Positions 43,603 through 52,475 of a DNA stretch of 64,000 bases are shown here, piece after piece. The stretch lies in NCBI RefSeq assembly GCF_023091245.1, contig NZ_JAHWXN010000001.1:1364001-1428000 (forward strand), written 5' to 3'. Source of the DNA: Microbacterium croceum (lineage in GTDB: Bacteria; Actinomycetota; Actinomycetes; Actinomycetales; Microbacteriaceae). Position 1 is the stretch's first letter. Each line of letters starts with the position of its first letter. The position numbers and the translations under genes are program-made. The notes under the pieces were generated by a model that was not told the origin of the DNA, did no database searches, and saw nothing but the letters and a program-made list of their open reading frames with translations.

Positions 43603-43865
43603 GCCTCTTGAGAACAGCTGCACGCGCATCCGTGGCCACGCGAGTGGTGGGTAACGTGCAACGCCGCCAGCGTCAGCAGTGGGCGGCGCAGGATGCCGCG
43701 CAGGCGGCAGCGGCGGCTCCCGTTCCCGCGCCTGCGGCCGCTCCATCGGCGGTCGACACGCAGCAGCTGATCGGCCAGCTGCAGCAGCTGGGTCAGCTGC
43801 GCGATGCCGGAGTGCTCACCGAGGCCGAGTTCACGGCCCAGAAGCAGCGTCTGCTCGGGACCTGA
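43599..43865 (+). CDS. SHOCT-domain protein
   Basis: An 88-residue protein with a basic N-terminus, an Ala/Pro linker and a C-terminal SHOCT domain: QLGQLRDAGVLTEAEFTAQKQRLL. SHOCT is a short helical oligomerisation module. The ATG overlaps the DUF6325-like stop, so the two proteins are probably made together and may form a complex. No enzyme motif is present. Confidence 0.85.
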   Translation: MSLLRTAARASVATRVVGNVQRRQRQQWAAQDAAQAAAAAPVPAPAAAPSAVDTQQLIGQLQQLGQLRDAGVLTEAEFTAQKQRLLGT

Positions 43866-43890
43866 TGATGCATCGCGCGTGAGTGCGTCC

Positions 43891-44457
43891 ATGAACCAGG
43901 ATCCTCCCCGCGCGGCGCCGGGCGGCCCGGAGCCCCTGCCTCCGGGCGAGGGCTCCCTCGGATCGGGTGCCGCGCGGTTCGGCTCGCTCGCCACGTCGGC
44001 CGAGGGCATCTACGGCCTCATCATCGTCGCCGGCATGATCGTGGTCAGCCGCAACCTCACGGCCAGCTCCGGCGAGGCGCTGCTGTCGGTGATCGCGACG
44101 CTGCTCGTCTTCTTCGCAGCGCACGCCTACGCCGCCGCCGTGTCGTGGATGGCGGAGCACCGCGAGCGCGACGGTGGCATCGGCGCCGCCATCCGTCACG
44201 GGCTCAACGACTCGATCGGCCTGCTGGGGCTCGCCGCAGTGCCCGTCCTGATCCTGTTCCTCGGTTTCGTCGGGCTGCTGCACGACGGATTCGCCGTGTG
44301 GATGGCGCTGAGCGCCGATGTCCTGCTGTTGGCGATCGTGGGCTGGGTCATCGCCGGGACCCGCACCACGAGCATGTGGGCACGGCTGGGCGGAGCTCTG
44401 GTCACGGCATCCTTCGGCGGTATCCTGATCGCGCTCAAAGCTCTCATCCACCATTGA
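43891..44457 (+). CDS. Integral membrane protein of unknown function
   Basis: A 188-residue protein with a Gly/Pro-rich N-terminus of about 35 residues followed by four membrane segments: the first around IYGLIIVAGMIVVS, then LLSVIATLLVFFAAHAYAAAV, GLAAVPVLILFLGFVGLL and LLLAIVGWVIAG. I do not recognise the family. GTG 43879 is an alternative start; neither has a convincing ribosome site. Its stop overlaps the possible TTG start of the hydrolase gene. Confidence 0.7.
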   Translation: MNQDPPRAAPGGPEPLPPGEGSLGSGAARFGSLATSAEGIYGLIIVAGMIVVSRNLTASSGEALLSVIATLLVFFAAHAYAAAVSWMAEHRERDGGIGAAIRHGLNDSIGLLGLAAVPVLILFLGFVGLLHDGFAVWMALSADVLLLAIVGWVIAGTRTTSMWARLGGALVTASFGGILIALKALIHH

Positions 44458-46178
44458 CCTCTCCAGCACTGACCGCCCTCTCCACCACTGACCGGAATAC
44501 GACCATCGACACTCCCTCCGCTGCCGATCAGCTGAACGACGTCCCGCATCTCTCTCGCCGCTGGTGGCACCTCGACCCCGGTGGGGCGCTCGGCGGACTC
44601 GGCCTCGCGGTGCTCTCGGTCACACCGTCGCTGTTGCCGCGCCCCGCGTTGTTCCAGGGCGTGGTCACCGCTGTCGCGTTCGCCCTCGGATATCTGCTCG
44701 GCGTCGCAGTGTGGCGTGCGGCGCGTTCGCTGGTGCGCCGACGTCCCGCCCCGGCGCTGCGCAGAGTGTTGTGGATCACATACGCGGCGATCTGGCTCGC
44801 CGCGGTCGCCGTCCTGTCGGTGCTGGCGCTGTCGTGGCAGAACGAGGTGCGCGCCCTGGTCGAGATGCCGCCGCTGGGTGGCGCGGACCTCGCCCCCTTC
44901 CTGGCAGGTTTCGTGCCGGTCGCCCTCCTCTTGCTCGCGATCGGGAAGGCGAATCGACGGTTGTTCCTCGCACTGCGACGCACGAGCGGATCGTCGATGG
45001 CGATCCTCGGCACCGCGACCGTCGTGGTCGCGGGCACGGCAGGCGTCGCGCTCGCCGCAGTGGTCGCGGTCGACACGATCTACGCCGGACTCAACGCCGG
45101 ACCCGAAGCGGGGCTGGCGGAGCCGGATTCGACGTATCGTTCGGCGGGCCCGGACTCGGCGATCGACTGGGAAGACCTCGGCAGGCACGGGAGCGCGTTC
45201 GTCGGCGGGGGACCGACCGCCGACGAGATCGCCGCGCTCATCGATGCGCCCGCGATGCAGCCGATCCGCGTATACGCCGGACTGGCCTCCGCCGACACCG
45301 TCGAGGAACGCGCCCAGCTGGTCGTGTCGGAGCTCGAGCGCACCGGCGCCTTCGATCGTGAGGTCCTGGTGATCGCCACGACCACCGGGTCGGGATGGCT
45401 CGAGGCGCAGACGGTCGACTCGATCGAGTATCTGCACGCGGGCGACACGGCCATCGCGGCGCTCCAGTACGCCTACACCCCGAGCTGGGTGTCGTTCCTG
45501 TTCGACCCCGACGCGCCGGTCGAGGCGGCCCGCGTGCTGTTCGACGCGGTGGAGGAGCGGTGGCTGCAGCTTCCGGTGGCCGACCGGCCCCAGCTCATCA
45601 GTTACGGACTCAGCCTCGGAGCGCACGGCAGCCAGGCGGTGTTCGACGATCTCGACGCGGTTCGCGCGCGCACGGACGGCGCGATGTTCGTGGGGAGTCC
45701 GGCGGGGTCGACGCTCTGGCAGTCGCTGCAGGATGCCCGGGACCCCGGTAGTCCGGTGTGGAGGCCCGTGCTCGATGAGGGGCGTGAGGTGCGGTGGATG
45801 TCGCGCGACGGTGATCAGGGCCTGCTCGACGGGCACTGGGAGCATCCGCGGGTGCTGTACCTGCAGCATGCGACGGACCCGGTGACGTGGCTGACGCCGG
45901 AGCTGCTGTGGCGTGCCCCCGAGTGGTTGGACCAGGGGCAGCGCGGCGATGACGTCAGCCCGTCGATGCGGTGGATCCCGGTGGTGACGGCGGTGCAGGT
46001 CGGAATCGACATGCTCGGGGGAGAGGCGGTGCCCGCGCGTCACGGACACAACTTCGGCGACGTCGTCACGTCGGGATGGCGCGAGGTCACCGGGGATGCC
46101 GGGCTGGACGAGGAGGCGGTCGCCGCTATCCGTACCGAGATCGAGAGCTACGCACCGATTCAGCCGTTCCAGGAGTGA
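44454..46178 (+). CDS. Abhydrolase_9-family membrane alpha/beta hydrolase
   Basis: A membrane protein of about 574 residues with an N-terminal region of five or six hydrophobic segments (Abhydrolase_9_N type) and a C-terminal hydrolase-like region. The latter has TTTGSGWLEAQ, the nucleophile-elbow region SYGLSLGAHGSQ and a final RHGHNFGDVV with a possible catalytic His. The family is actinobacterial and of unknown substrate. TTG 44454 overlaps the preceding stop by 4 nt but has no good ribosome site. No ATG or GTG lies in frame nearby, so the start is uncertain. Confidence 0.78.
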   Translation: MTSPALTALSTTDRNTTIDTPSAADQLNDVPHLSRRWWHLDPGGALGGLGLAVLSVTPSLLPRPALFQGVVTAVAFALGYLLGVAVWRAARSLVRRRPAPALRRVLWITYAAIWLAAVAVLSVLALSWQNEVRALVEMPPLGGADLAPFLAGFVPVALLLLAIGKANRRLFLALRRTSGSSMAILGTATVVVAGTAGVALAAVVAVDTIYAGLNAGPEAGLAEPDSTYRSAGPDSAIDWEDLGRHGSAFVGGGPTADEIAALIDAPAMQPIRVYAGLASADTVEERAQLVVSELERTGAFDREVLVIATTTGSGWLEAQTVDSIEYLHAGDTAIAALQYAYTPSWVSFLFDPDAPVEAARVLFDAVEERWLQLPVADRPQLISYGLSLGAHGSQAVFDDLDAVRARTDGAMFVGSPAGSTLWQSLQDARDPGSPVWRPVLDEGREVRWMSRDGDQGLLDGHWEHPRVLYLQHATDPVTWLTPELLWRAPEWLDQGQRGDDVSPSMRWIPVVTAVQVGIDMLGGEAVPARHGHNFGDVVTSGWREVTGDAGLDEEAVAAIRTEIESYAPIQPFQE

Positions 46179-46192
46179 GGGGCAGCTGACGT

Positions 46193-46786
46193 CTAGGGGC
46201 GGCCGAGAGGGATGACCTCCGCATGCTCGATGCCGTCCTGGTACCAGACGAGTTCGGCTTCGGTGATGATCTCGGTCGGCAGTGCAGGCAGGGGGCGACG
46301 CGCGGCGCGGTCGAGTTCGTCCCAGGCTCTCGCATCGAGGGTCTTGCCGTAGACGACGGAGAGGTGGAAGGTCCAGTCCCCCAGGTCGAGTTCGCCGAGT
46401 CTCCGGAAGTCCGTCTCGACGAGGAGATCGGTCAGCGCGGCATAGGCGGAGACGAGTGAGTCGGTGCGAGCGAGGCGCAGGATCACGATCTGCCAGGGAG
46501 CAGGGAAGGTGTCCACCGCGTCGGCGGTCACGGTGATCGGATGCTGTCGCGCCGCCCAGGTCCGGATGGCCGCGAGCAGCTCCTCCCGACGTTCCGACTC
46601 CGCGAATCCGCGAAGCGTGATGTGCCCGGTGTGTGGGAAGGTGACCGAGGTGTCCAGTGCCGCGAGGGTATCGCGCTGGAGTGCCTGGTACTCCGCGGCG
46701 ACCGCTTCGGTCGGACGCAGCACGAGGTACTGCTGTCCTTCCAGCGAGGCGAGTTGAGCGGGTGAGGCCATGAACGGTCGACGCAT
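46193..46786 (-). CDS. 2'-5' RNA ligase-family (2H phosphoesterase) protein
   Basis: A 197-residue 2H superfamily protein with two His motifs: HITLRGF at about residue 55 and HLSVVYGK at about residue 142. The domain hydrolyses or joins 2',3'-cyclic or 2'-5' phosphate bonds; many actinobacterial members have unknown substrate. ATG 46786 is preferred: TACGCT (46798-46793) lies 6 nt before it, a leaderless spacing. Confidence 0.82.
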   Translation of the reverse strand: MRRPFMASPAQLASLEGQQYLVLRPTEAVAAEYQALQRDTLAALDTSVTFPHTGHITLRGFAESERREELLAAIRTWAARQHPITVTADAVDTFPAPWQIVILRLARTDSLVSAYAALTDLLVETDFRRLGELDLGDWTFHLSVVYGKTLDARAWDELDRAARRPLPALPTEIITEAELVWYQDGIEHAEVIPLGRP

Positions 46787-46841
46787 GGGCCGAGCGTACG
46801 GTACGGCCCCATCGGCGCGCGTAACATCGGACCCGAGACGT

Positions 46842-46877
46842 GACACGCCGCCCGCCGGGGCTGGCGGGCGGCGTGTC
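46842..46877. terminator. Hairpin between the 2H gene start and the YhgE/Pip gene end
   Basis: GACACGCCGCCCGCC and its exact complement pair over 15 bp around a 6-nt loop. It lies 39 nt beyond the stop of the minus-strand YhgE/Pip gene (end at 46916) and is probably its terminator. The GACACGCCGC start recurs in the long inverted repeat at 62.1 kb. Confidence 0.8.
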
Positions 46878-46915
46878 GGCGGTGATCTCCGAAGCTGTGC
46901 GCGGGGGCGGTCAGA

Positions 46916-48880
46916 TCAGGTCGTCGCCAGCACCGCCCGGGTGGAGGTGGTGCGACGCACGGCGACCACGAGCGTCGTGGCGACCAGCGAGAGCACGCCC
47001 CAGACGACCAGCGCGGCGATCGCGCTGCCGCTTCCTGCGATGAGGCCGGCGAACGCGGGAGCCGTGGGCAGTGCGGCGCCGAGTCCGGCGAGCCACCCGG
47101 GCACGGTCGAGATCAACCCGGTCGCGACCGCCAGCACCCCCACGAGAGCGCTGATCCAGCGGCCGACTCCGCCGAACAGGGCGACCAGCGCCTGGTTCAC
47201 CGCGGCGAAGGCGATTCCGGCGACGACAGCGGTGCCGGCGAACGACCACCACGCAGCCGCATCGTACGCGGCGACGAACTGCACGATGAGCGCGACCAGG
47301 AGCCCCTGACCGGCGCCGATCAGGGCGGCGGGAGCGAACGCGCGCAGGGCGAGCGAGGCCGAGGAACGGCGTGATGTGAGAGTGCGCGCGGTGTGGGCGC
47401 GCATCACGATGAAGGACGCCAGACCCCCGAACCACAGCACGACCGCGGCGAGCAGCGGAATCGCGGTCGGCCCGAAGATCGTGTTCATCGAGGAGTTCGT
47501 CGTCACCGGGTCGGCCATCACCGAGGCGAGCGACGTCGACTCGGATTCGCTGAACGAGGGGAGCGACTCGGATGCCGTGCGCAGACCGCCCGCGAGGTCG
47601 CCGGTGCCGGTGGCGAGGGTGTCGAGTCCGGTGGCGAGCTCGGTCGCACCGTCGGCGAGCTGTGTGGCTCCGTCGCTGAGCTGCGTCGCGCCGCTGGAGA
47701 GTGCGCGCGCGCCGGCCGCGGACTGGTCGATGCCCTGGCTGGCGAGCTGGTTCAGGCCGCCCGCGATCTGGGTGGCTCCGGCACCGGCCTCGCTGAGCTG
47801 CGAAGACAGCTCGCTGGTGGCTGCCGCATCGAACTGCTGCACACCTGCGGCAACACCCGCGGCGGCACCGGCGGCCCGCTTCGCACCACTGACGACGCCG
47901 GTCGCGGTGCCGGCGGCTGTGCGAAGCTCGGCGCAGAACTCGGGGGTCGCAGCAGCGTCGCACTTCGCGACCAGCGCGTTGAGCTGCGTCGACACTGCCG
48001 TGGTGCCCGTCGCCACTCCGTCCGTCGCCGCCTTCGTCCCGTTCACGCCTGTGTACAGGTCATCCGGGACCAGCCCGCTCTGCTGGAGCGCTGCCGCTCC
48101 CTGGCTGAGCCCCGCACCGAGCGCGCCGGCTCCGTTCGCCACCTCACGCGTCTTCGAGGCGATCGTGTCGAGTCCGGTGGCCAGCGACGAGGCACCGGAG
48201 CCGAGGTCGCTCGCGCCGGACGCCAGCTTCGTGGCGCCGTCGGGGATGGCGGCCGCGCCGTCGGCGGCATCCCGTGCACCGCTGGCGAGCTTCACGGCTC
48301 CGTCGGCGGCCTCGCCGATCTGATCGCCGATCGTCGTGAAGCCGACCAGGATGTTCTCTGTGGTCGCCTCGGTGAGCTTCGTGCCGAGAGTGGAGGCGGC
48401 GACGGTCGCGATCTGGCCGGTGATGAGGTCGTCGGCGACGAGGCCGTCCTCAGGCGTGGTGACCTTGATGGTGGCCTGCTCGGCCTTCCCGCCGCCGTCC
48501 GCGATGGCCTGACCGGCCGAAGTGGCCGCGGCCGAGAAGTCTTCGGGGATCGTGATCACGGCCTGGTACGAGCCGTCGGCCAGTCCGTCTGCCGCATCCT
48601 CTTCGTTCGAGATCACCCAGGTGAGGTTCGAGTCGAGGTCGTCCGAGCCTTCGACGAGCCCGGACGCGAGCTGGCGCCCGAGCGGGGTGATCTGTCCGTC
48701 GATGGTCACCGGGTCGTCGAGGTTGACGATCGCGGCGGTCATCGAGTCCAGACGCTCGGTCGGGTTCTGCAGAGCGGCGACGAGGATGCCGCCGACCGCT
48801 GCCGGCAGCAGCAGCACACCGAGGATGGTGAGCCACGTGATCGGCTTGCGGGAGCGGGCGCGCTCGATGGAGAGGGTCAT
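46916..48880 (-). CDS. YhgE/Pip-family membrane protein
   Basis: A 654-residue protein with one N-terminal membrane helix, a long outside region and about five C-terminal membrane segments. The middle has many Gly/Ala/Ser repeats of the DLGSGASSLATGLDTIA kind, characteristic of YhgE/Pip proteins, which include phage receptors and ESX-linked components. It may be an ABC-2-like export partner. Its start overlaps the end of the MMPL gene by 4 nt, so the two are translationally coupled. Confidence 0.88.
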   Translation of the reverse strand: MTLSIERARSRKPITWLTILGVLLLPAAVGGILVAALQNPTERLDSMTAAIVNLDDPVTIDGQITPLGRQLASGLVEGSDDLDSNLTWVISNEEDAADGLADGSYQAVITIPEDFSAAATSAGQAIADGGGKAEQATIKVTTPEDGLVADDLITGQIATVAASTLGTKLTEATTENILVGFTTIGDQIGEAADGAVKLASGARDAADGAAAIPDGATKLASGASDLGSGASSLATGLDTIASKTREVANGAGALGAGLSQGAAALQQSGLVPDDLYTGVNGTKAATDGVATGTTAVSTQLNALVAKCDAAATPEFCAELRTAAGTATGVVSGAKRAAGAAAGVAAGVQQFDAAATSELSSQLSEAGAGATQIAGGLNQLASQGIDQSAAGARALSSGATQLSDGATQLADGATELATGLDTLATGTGDLAGGLRTASESLPSFSESESTSLASVMADPVTTNSSMNTIFGPTAIPLLAAVVLWFGGLASFIVMRAHTARTLTSRRSSASLALRAFAPAALIGAGQGLLVALIVQFVAAYDAAAWWSFAGTAVVAGIAFAAVNQALVALFGGVGRWISALVGVLAVATGLISTVPGWLAGLGAALPTAPAFAGLIAGSGSAIAALVVWGVLSLVATTLVVAVRRTTSTRAVLATT

Positions 48881-51672
48881 GCGGTCACCTCGGTGGATTC
48901 TTCAGCTGCCCGGCGGGGCATCCGTGTATCGATGATGTCGGCGGTCGGCCAGCCGGCCTCCGCGAGGATGGTGCGTGCGACTCCGCCGTCGGACGCCGTG
49001 GCGAACACGGCGAGCGGACGAGCGGCTGCGGCATCCCGGAGCATTGCGGTGGCCTGATCCCGCTGGCCTCCGGCGAGACGGTCGAGACCGTCCACGACGA
49101 CCAGTTCCGATCGGCCGCGGAGTGCTTCGGCGAGGTCGAGCAGCGCGGCATCCGCATCGTCGACGAGCACGCAGCCGACGTGGGCCCTGACCCAGGCCGC
49201 GCGGCCGGGGAGCAGGTGGCCGACGACGCGGAGCCGGCCCGACTCGGCGGAAACGCGGCCGGCGATCGCGAGCGCCAGCGCCCGTCGCACGCGGTGGTCG
49301 CCTCCGGTGGCGATGAGAGCGCCGGCGGGCTGGACTCGCAACGAGACGCCGTCGAGCAGGGGAGCGTCGGCGCTCAGGGTCAGGTCATCGGCGGCGACCA
49401 CGGACTGGTCTCCCGGCCACGCGGCCAGGTGCCGCTCGCGCTCCACCGCCTCGCCCTCGATGTCGACGCTCGGCAGGATCTTCTCCAGCCAGGACGGGAT
49501 CTCCCAGGCGCGCTCGCCCAGGATCGCCATGAGCGCGGGGATCAGCGTCATGCGCACCAGGAAGGCGTCGATCGCGATACCGGCCGCGAGGCCGAGCGCG
49601 ATGGGTTTGAGCGAGGAGTCCCCCTCGGGAACGAAGGCCACGAACACTGCGAACATGATGAGCCCGGCCGCAGTCACGACCTTCGCCGATCCGGTGAAGC
49701 CGCTGCGCACCGTGCGGAGAGCTGCCGCGCGACGGACCGCGCGGTCGGGACTCTTCGAGTCGGGATCGTGCACGAAGTCCTCGCGCATGCGGGAGACCAG
49801 GAACACCTGGTAGTCCATCGCGAGCCCGAACAGGACGCCCATCAGGATGATCGGCATGAAGCTGATGATGGGTCCGACCTTGGCCACGTGCAGCAGATCG
49901 GCGAACCAGCCCCACTCGAACACGGCCCCCACGACGCCGAAGGCAGCGACGATCGAGAGCAGATAGCCGGCTGCCGCGGTGATCGGCACCCAGATCGACC
50001 GGAACACGATGGTGAGCAGGATCAGCGAGAGCCCGATCACGAAGATGCCGAAGGGCAGCAGGGCGTCTCCGAGCTGGTCGGAGATGTCGATGCCGACGGC
50101 GGTGAAGCCGGTGACCTTCAGATCGATCCCGAACTCCTCGAGCCACTCGTCGTGGTGAGAGCGCAGCTCGCGCACGAGGTCGGCGGTCGCCGGATCATCC
50201 GGCGCGGTCTCGGGGATGATCTGCACGATGCCGGTGTCGGCGGTCTCGTTCGGGGTCGAGAGAGCGACCTCTTTGACGCCGGGGACCTTGGCCACGGCCG
50301 CGCCGAGGTCGTCCATCAGGGTGACGGGATCGGTCGACGTGACGATCGTGCCGGTCAGGATCATCGGCCCGTTGAACCCCGGTCCGAAGTGCTCGCCGAC
50401 GAGGTCGTAGCTCTGCCGGGCTTCCGAGTCCTTCGGCAGCACTCCGGCGTTCGGCAGCGCGAGATTCAGACTCAGGGCGGGCACGGCCACGATCCCCAGG
50501 CCGATGATGACGGCGAGGGAGACGAGCACGGGACGCTTCGTGACGCCGCGCACCCAGCGTTCGCTGCCCTTCGACGGGCTCGGCGACGCCTCGGCGTCAT
50601 CGGACTGCTGGCCGCGGCCGGACGTCTTCGCCTTCGGTGCCTTCGGGGGACGGCCGACGACCCGGCCCTTCATGAACCCCAGCAGGGCAGGGGTGAGGGT
50701 GACGGCGATGGCCACGGCGACCGCGACCGCGGCGGACGCCGCGATGCCCATGGTGGTGAGGAACGGGATGCCCGCGAAGCCGAGGCCGATCAGCGCGATC
50801 AGCACGGTGACGCCGGCGAACACGACCGCGGAGCCGGCGGTGCCGACCGCGCGCGAGGCGGATTCCTCGGGATCGACGCCCTCTCGGACCTGGTCCTGAT
50901 GTCGCGCCATGATGAACAGCGCATAGTCGATGCCGACGGCGAGACCCAGCATGAGTGCCAGCAGCGGTGTGGTCGACGACACCGTCGCGAATGCGGTGGC
51001 CGCGAAGATGCCGGCCATCGAGATGCCGACGCCGAGGATCGCGGTGAGCAGGGGGAGCCCGGCGACCACGAAGGAACGGAAGGTCACGATGAGCACGAGC
51101 AGGGCGATCAGCAGGCCGACGGCCTCGGTGAGCGTCACGCCGGGGATCGAGATCGCGAACAGGTCGCCGCCGAGGGAGGTCTGCGATCCCTTCGGCAGTT
51201 CGGAGGAGAGGTCGTTGACGACTGCCCGCAAGGAGTCCTTGGTGGCCTCGGAGACATCGGTCGACTCACCGTCGAACTGCACCCGTACGATCGCGGCGGT
51301 GTCGTCGTCGTTGATCATGCCGCTGACCATCTCGTCGTACGGCGATGTGGCGGCGAGCACCTGGTCGAGGTCGCCGAGCTCCGAGACGGCATCCTCGATG
51401 TGCTCGCGGTAGTCGTCATCTGTGATCTTGTCTCCCTCGGCGGCGACCACGATGAACTGCGCGTTCGTGCCGCTCACCTGCGGGAACGAGCGGGAGAGCT
51501 GCTCGAGCCCCGCCTGCGATTCGGTTCCGGGGATGGTGAACGAGTTGTCTGTTCCCGCGCCGAGCACGAGTGCTCCCGCGCCAGCGATGCCGAGCGCCAG
51601 GAGCCAGGAGACGAGGACCCGCCACGGGTGCCGGAAGGACCAGCGGCCGAGCGAGGACAGGAATGTGGACAC
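48877..51672 (-). CDS. MMPL/RND exporter with C-terminal ABC-like domain
   Basis: The 931-residue protein's first 735 residues form an MMPL transporter: an N-terminal helix, a soluble domain, and two sets of membrane helices with GIDYALFIMARHQD and AMDYQVFLVSRMRED, the proton-relay Asp-Tyr pairs. The last 185 residues resemble an ABC ATPase (LLDGVSLRVQPAGALIATGG, SGRLRVVG, ELVVVDGLDRL). The Walker A region reads GGDHRVRRA without the GKS/T, so ATP binding is doubtful. GTG 51672 follows GGAGG. It is divergent from a TetR gene. The substrate is unknown; lipids or drugs are plausible. Confidence 0.9.
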   Translation of the reverse strand: MSTFLSSLGRWSFRHPWRVLVSWLLALGIAGAGALVLGAGTDNSFTIPGTESQAGLEQLSRSFPQVSGTNAQFIVVAAEGDKITDDDYREHIEDAVSELGDLDQVLAATSPYDEMVSGMINDDDTAAIVRVQFDGESTDVSEATKDSLRAVVNDLSSELPKGSQTSLGGDLFAISIPGVTLTEAVGLLIALLVLIVTFRSFVVAGLPLLTAILGVGISMAGIFAATAFATVSSTTPLLALMLGLAVGIDYALFIMARHQDQVREGVDPEESASRAVGTAGSAVVFAGVTVLIALIGLGFAGIPFLTTMGIAASAAVAVAVAIAVTLTPALLGFMKGRVVGRPPKAPKAKTSGRGQQSDDAEASPSPSKGSERWVRGVTKRPVLVSLAVIIGLGIVAVPALSLNLALPNAGVLPKDSEARQSYDLVGEHFGPGFNGPMILTGTIVTSTDPVTLMDDLGAAVAKVPGVKEVALSTPNETADTGIVQIIPETAPDDPATADLVRELRSHHDEWLEEFGIDLKVTGFTAVGIDISDQLGDALLPFGIFVIGLSLILLTIVFRSIWVPITAAAGYLLSIVAAFGVVGAVFEWGWFADLLHVAKVGPIISFMPIILMGVLFGLAMDYQVFLVSRMREDFVHDPDSKSPDRAVRRAAALRTVRSGFTGSAKVVTAAGLIMFAVFVAFVPEGDSSLKPIALGLAAGIAIDAFLVRMTLIPALMAILGERAWEIPSWLEKILPSVDIEGEAVERERHLAAWPGDQSVVAADDLTLSADAPLLDGVSLRVQPAGALIATGGDHRVRRALALAIAGRVSAESGRLRVVGHLLPGRAAWVRAHVGCVLVDDADAALLDLAEALRGRSELVVVDGLDRLAGGQRDQATAMLRDAAAARPLAVFATASDGGVARTILAEAGWPTADIIDTRMPRRAAEESTEVTA

Positions 51673-51696
51673 GCGTTCCTCCGAGGGATGCCATGT

Positions 51697-51729
51697 GGAT
51701 ACACAGGTGTATCCAATACATAGATGTAT
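51697..51729. promoter_or_regulatory. Tandem TetR-type operators
   Basis: Two palindromes in the divergent region: GGATACAC-AG-GTGTATCC (51697-51714, perfect 8-bp arms) and ATACAT-AG-ATGTAT (51716-51729, perfect 6-bp arms). Their centres are 17 bp apart and both share ATACA-N-AG-N-TGTAT. They lie between the MMPL GTG and the TetR ATG and are likely the regulator's sites. Confidence 0.75.
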
Positions 51730-51803
51730 CGTAAGGTGACCCGCGCGGTGGAGTCTGTGTGCGGGGTGTGAATCATGCGAGAGTGAAGGGTCAGGAGGTT
51801 TCG

Positions 51804-52427
51804 ATGTCGACACCCGCAACCCGCAGCCGGGAGAACACGCGCGCACGGCTGCTCGAGGCGGCCGCGCAGGTCTTCGCCGAGGTCGGCCTCGACGGCGCCT
51901 CCGTCGAAGCGGTGTGCGAGCGAGCCGGCTTCACGCGCGGCGCGTTCTACTCGAACTTCGAGTCCAAAGACGAGCTGTTCCTGACGCTGACCGCGAGTGT
52001 CGCCGATGTGCGCGTGAGCGCGGTGCGCACCCGCGTCGAGCAGATGACCGCCGAGGGTGCCTTGGCGGAGGGCTGTGATCCCATCGAACTCGTGCAGCGC
52101 GTCATGGAGCTCGGCGGCGATGACCGCCTGGGTGTCATGCTGATGAGCGAGATCCGCATCCGTGCTCTCCGCGACGCGGAGTTCGGTGCGGCCTATCTCG
52201 CGCAGGAGAGCGAGATGGTCGCGAGCGTCGCTCAGATCGTCGAGGACATCGTGGTCGCCGGTTCCCTGCGGCTGCGCATCCCGGCCGATGCGGCCGCCCG
52301 CATGCTCATGATCCTCTGGGAGGGTATGACCGTGCGCGGAGCGATGGCGGGTCAGGATGACGAGAGGCTTCGCCACTCCGGCAGTGAGGAACTCGCGCGT
52401 CTGGTGGAGCTGCTGATCGAGCCGTAG
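51804..52427 (+). CDS. TetR-family regulator
   Basis: A 207-residue TetR protein. The HTH is RARLLEAAAQVFAEVGLDGASVEAVCERAGFTRGAFYSNFESKDELF split by the recognition helix; the rest is a helical ligand domain. A perfect AGGAGG lies 5 nt before ATG. It is divergent from the MMPL/YhgE pair over two palindromes, so it probably represses both itself and the exporter. The ligand is unknown. Confidence 0.93.
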   Translation: MSTPATRSRENTRARLLEAAAQVFAEVGLDGASVEAVCERAGFTRGAFYSNFESKDELFLTLTASVADVRVSAVRTRVEQMTAEGALAEGCDPIELVQRVMELGGDDRLGVMLMSEIRIRALRDAEFGAAYLAQESEMVASVAQIVEDIVVAGSLRLRIPADAAARMLMILWEGMTVRGAMAGQDDERLRHSGSEELARLVELLIEP

Positions 52428-52475
52428 ACGTCAGTCGCGGCGGGTGCGCGGGAGAGGTGCGGCGAGCACGTCGAC

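Noticed and set aside
49180..51723. 847-codon plus-strand frame over the MMPL gene
   Set aside because: Asp/His/Gly-rich low complexity, opposite the transporter motifs; a shadow frame.
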